This document shows positions 6,719-7,804 of a stretch of DNA of 7,804 nt, piece by piece (the stretch's first letter is position 1; each line of letters opens with the position of its first letter). Position numbers and translations under genes: made by a program. The stretch is from positions 1 to 7,804 of the forward strand of contig JAIRPA010000076.1 of assembly GCA_031257235.1 (NCBI GenBank), in the 5' to 3' direction. The notes under the pieces were generated by a model, which was not told the DNA's origin, did no database searches, and saw nothing but the letters and a program-made list of their open reading frames with translations. The stretch comes from Burkholderiales bacterium. GTDB taxonomy: Bacteria > Pseudomonadota > Gammaproteobacteria > Burkholderiales > Casimicrobiaceae.

Positions 6719-6732
6719 AAGCGATCACGCTT
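6719..6732. promoter_or_regulatory. Short inverted repeat in the ribB/yceD divergent region
   Basis: AAGCG-ATCA-CGCTT is a perfect 5-bp inverted repeat with a 4-nt centre, lying between the divergent promoters (about 60 bp from the ribB -10 and about 35 bp upstream of the yceD -35). It could be an operator half-site pair, but a repeat this short is also expected by chance. Confidence 0.2.
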
Positions 6733-6767
6733 TAGAAAACGTGCGGATTTTGTCGGTGCGGTTCATT

Positions 6768-6796
6768 TTGACTTTAAAAGAAGGATTTGATAAAAT
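6768..6796 (+). promoter_or_regulatory. Sigma70-type promoter for yceD-rpmF
   Basis: TTGACT (6768-6773) and TAAAAT (6791-6796) are separated by exactly 17 bp, five of six matches each to TTGACA and TATAAT. This is the strongest promoter in the window. Transcription would start near 6803, giving a leader of about 27 nt before the yceD ATG. Confidence 0.75.
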
Positions 6797-6829
6797 CGCC
6801 GCCTTTGCGCGTAGCGGTTTTATTGATCC

Positions 6830-7285
6830 ATGAACGGTTTGCCTAAAATTTCCAACAGCCATCGTTTTGCGGCGTCGGGCGAAACGGTTTCGGGGTCTGC
6901 GCCTGTCATCGGGTTTGAAAGGCTTTTGGAACGTATCCCCGAAAATGTGGATGTCAACAGTCTTTTGCCGTTATCATGGGCGATACGCGGAACAAAAGAC
7001 GCGCTGGGGCGACCGGCGCTTGAAATATCGGTTGACGGTGTATTCCCGCTGACATGCCAACGTTGTTTAGGGCGTCTTGATTGGACCATCAAGCAAACGA
7101 CGACGGTATTGATCGCTTCATCGGAAACGGAATTGGCGGCATTGGATGATGCCTCTGAAATGGAAGTGGTTCTATGCGCCGGCGGCATTGATGCCGCGGC
7201 ATTGATTGAAGACGAATTATTGCTTGCATTGCCTTTTGCGCCCATGCACGAGGAAATGGATGCTCAATGCGCGATGAACGATTAA
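6830..7285 (+). CDS. yceD: YceD/DUF177 family protein linked to 23S rRNA accumulation
   Basis: This 151-residue protein belongs to the DUF177 (YceD) family, encoded next to rpmF across most Proteobacteria. Plant and bacterial members have been tied to 23S rRNA accumulation or large-subunit biogenesis; the biochemical role is unsettled. The diagnostic features are VFPLTCQRCLGRL (71-83) with the CxxC pair Cys76 and Cys79, the acidic IEDELLLALPFAPMHE helix (126-141) with His140, and a late Cys147. These four residues could form a metal site, which is inference. The start is ATG at 6830, without any visible Shine-Dalgarno (upstream TTTTATTGATCC), unlike rpmF downstream. It is driven by the strong promoter at 6768-6796 and is followed at 63 nt by rpmF, with which it very probably shares a transcript. 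Confidence 0.93.
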   Translation: MNGLPKISNSHRFAASGETVSGSAPVIGFERLLERIPENVDVNSLLPLSWAIRGTKDALGRPALEISVDGVFPLTCQRCLGRLDWTIKQTTTVLIASSETELAALDDASEMEVVLCAGGIDAAALIEDELLLALPFAPMHEEMDAQCAMND

Positions 7286-7348
7286 GCGCATGGGTTCCGG
7301 AAGTCATACGTTTAAGCGGCATTGCCGATTTAATTTAGGAGAGTAAAA

Positions 7349-7537
7349 ATGGCTGTTCAACAAAATAAAAAGTCCCCGTCAAAACGCGGGATGCACCGCG
7401 CTCACGATTTTTTAACGACAGCGCAACTTTCGGTTGATCCGGTCTCCGGTGAAACGCATCGTCGTCATCACGTGACGGCGAATGGTTTTTACCGCGGCAA
7501 AAAAGTGATCAAAACCAAAAACGAAACCGAAGAATAA
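7349..7537 (+). CDS. rpmF: 50S ribosomal protein L32
   Basis: This 62-residue basic protein of the large ribosomal subunit is slightly longer than the usual 56-60. MAVQQNKKSPSKRGMHRAHD opens the protein as in proteobacterial L32, and RRHHVTANGFYRGKKV (38-53) is the conserved C-terminal block. It has no cysteines, so it is the zinc-independent form. The ATG at 7349 has a strong ribosome binding site, AGGAG, with an 8-nt gap, contrasting with the weak start of yceD upstream; this would give higher L32 output from a shared mRNA. A terminator-like hairpin follows 15 nt after the stop. Confidence 0.97.
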   Translation: MAVQQNKKSPSKRGMHRAHDFLTTAQLSVDPVSGETHRRHHVTANGFYRGKKVIKTKNETEE

Positions 7538-7552
7538 TTAAGAAAGTGCGGC

Positions 7553-7583
7553 AAAAAGTATCGGCAAAGTCTGATGCTTTTTT
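7553..7583 (+). terminator. Probable intrinsic terminator after rpmF
   Basis: AAAAAGTATC (7553-7562) pairs with GATGCTTTTT (7573-7582) through 10 bp, one of them a G.U wobble, around a 10-nt loop. The T6 tract that ends the stem (7578-7583) serves as the U-run. The GC part of the stem is short, so termination may be partial. Confidence 0.5.
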
Positions 7584-7585
7584 GG

Positions 7586-7697
7586 TGACGCGGGATGCAC
7601 TTTGGCGCCCCTAAAACAACCCGCAATCTCTTGCCTCGTCATTGAAGCGCGCAGTTTGCTTTAGCCAACGAAGGCGCAGGATACAAGCCGCCGTCCT
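7586..7697 (+). other. Gene-free 3' region with possible RNA structure
   Basis: No gene is seen from the end of rpmF to the window edge (7538-7804). Within this stretch GCGGG (7590-7594) can pair with CCCGC (7620-7624) and TGAC (7586-7589) with GTCA (7638-7641), forming a nested stem. AGGA (7678-7681) can pair with TCCT (7694-7697), and that TCCT could instead pair with the AGGA inside the next terminator. This may be a leader for a gene beyond the window, or plain spacer. Confidence 0.25.
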
Positions 7698-7698
7698 A

Positions 7699-7736
7699 CA
7701 AAAAAGGATCAGGGTTTTGGTCTTAGTCCTTTTTTG
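7699..7736. terminator. Probable bidirectional terminator hairpin
   Basis: CAAAAAAGGA (7699-7708) and TCCTTTTTTG (7727-7736) are a perfect 10-bp inverted repeat around an 18-nt loop. The A6 and T6 tracts give a U-run in either direction. The GC core is only GGA/TCC, so strength is uncertain. Confidence 0.55.
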
Positions 7737-7747
7737 CTGACCTCAAC

Positions 7748-7777
7748 CGGCAAAAAGTAGATTTTCACTTTTTGCCG
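7748..7777. terminator. Strong perfect hairpin, possible terminator
   Basis: CGGCAAAAAGT (7748-7758) and ACTTTTTGCCG (7767-7777) form a perfect 11-bp stem with an 8-nt loop. The T5 run lies inside the stem and is closed by GCCG, and no T-run follows on either strand, so it may act as a processing or stabilising hairpin rather than a classical terminator. Its left arm repeats CGGCAAAAAGTA at 7549-7560. Confidence 0.5.
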
Positions 7778-7804
7778 AATCTTTGTAACCCTGGTCGCAT
7801 GTTG

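Noticed and set aside
6596..6829. FMN riboswitch upstream of ribB
   Set aside because: I looked on the minus strand for the conserved RFN helices and found no AGGGGCAG- or GGTGAAAT-like cores.
6820..7245. 141-residue minus-strand frame opposite yceD
   Set aside because: It is a shadow of the conserved DUF177 gene, serine/alanine-rich and without family features.
7544..7553. AAAGTGCGGC resembling the Pasteurellaceae DNA uptake signal (AAGTGCGGT)
   Set aside because: It is a single imperfect copy and the gene content is betaproteobacterial. No Neisseria-type GCCGTCTGAA uptake sequence was seen either.

Overview
The window looks like a chromosomal housekeeping stretch from a betaproteobacterium, most likely a Burkholderiales relative with moderate GC. 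Three things suggest this: the ribB-ribH-nusB gene order, a RibB fused to a degenerate GTP-cyclohydrolase-II-like domain (the RibBX architecture common in Proteobacteria), and a yceD-rpmF pair with a zinc-less type L32. -10 elements of the type TACAAT/TAAAAT sit before several genes. This placement is inferred from gene content and remembered homologues; no search was run.

Layout. Positions 1-95 hold a probable promoter. A plus-strand ybaK (Cys-tRNA(Pro) deacylase, 96-578) follows and converges, with only 34 bp between stops, on a minus-strand pair: prlC (oligopeptidase A, 3996 to 1930) followed 18 nt later by an AT-rich gene for a secreted protein of 11 TPR repeats (1911 to 613). A 240-bp intergenic segment leads to an unrecognised 85-residue plus-strand gene (4237-4494). 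That gene is bracketed by two hairpin elements that share a GACCTTTGCAAAAC-like arm. Next comes a minus-strand riboflavin operon, ribBX (6595 to 5483), ribH (5462 to 4998) and nusB (5001 to 4573), with nusB overlapping ribH by ATGA. A divergent promoter region separates it from the plus-strand yceD (6830-7285) and rpmF (7349-7537). The last 267 bp carry no gene but contain three hairpins, two of them terminator-like. The start of the expected next gene (plsX) is not in view.

Together the genes serve translation fidelity (ybaK), ribosome assembly (yceD, rpmF, nusB), flavin synthesis (ribBX, ribH) and peptide turnover (prlC). I see no defence system, CRISPR array, prophage, tRNA or rRNA. The parts that ordinary annotation does not explain are the hairpin-flanked small gene, the compositionally distinct TPR gene, the unusual residues in RibH and PrlC, and the hairpin-rich 3' region after rpmF.
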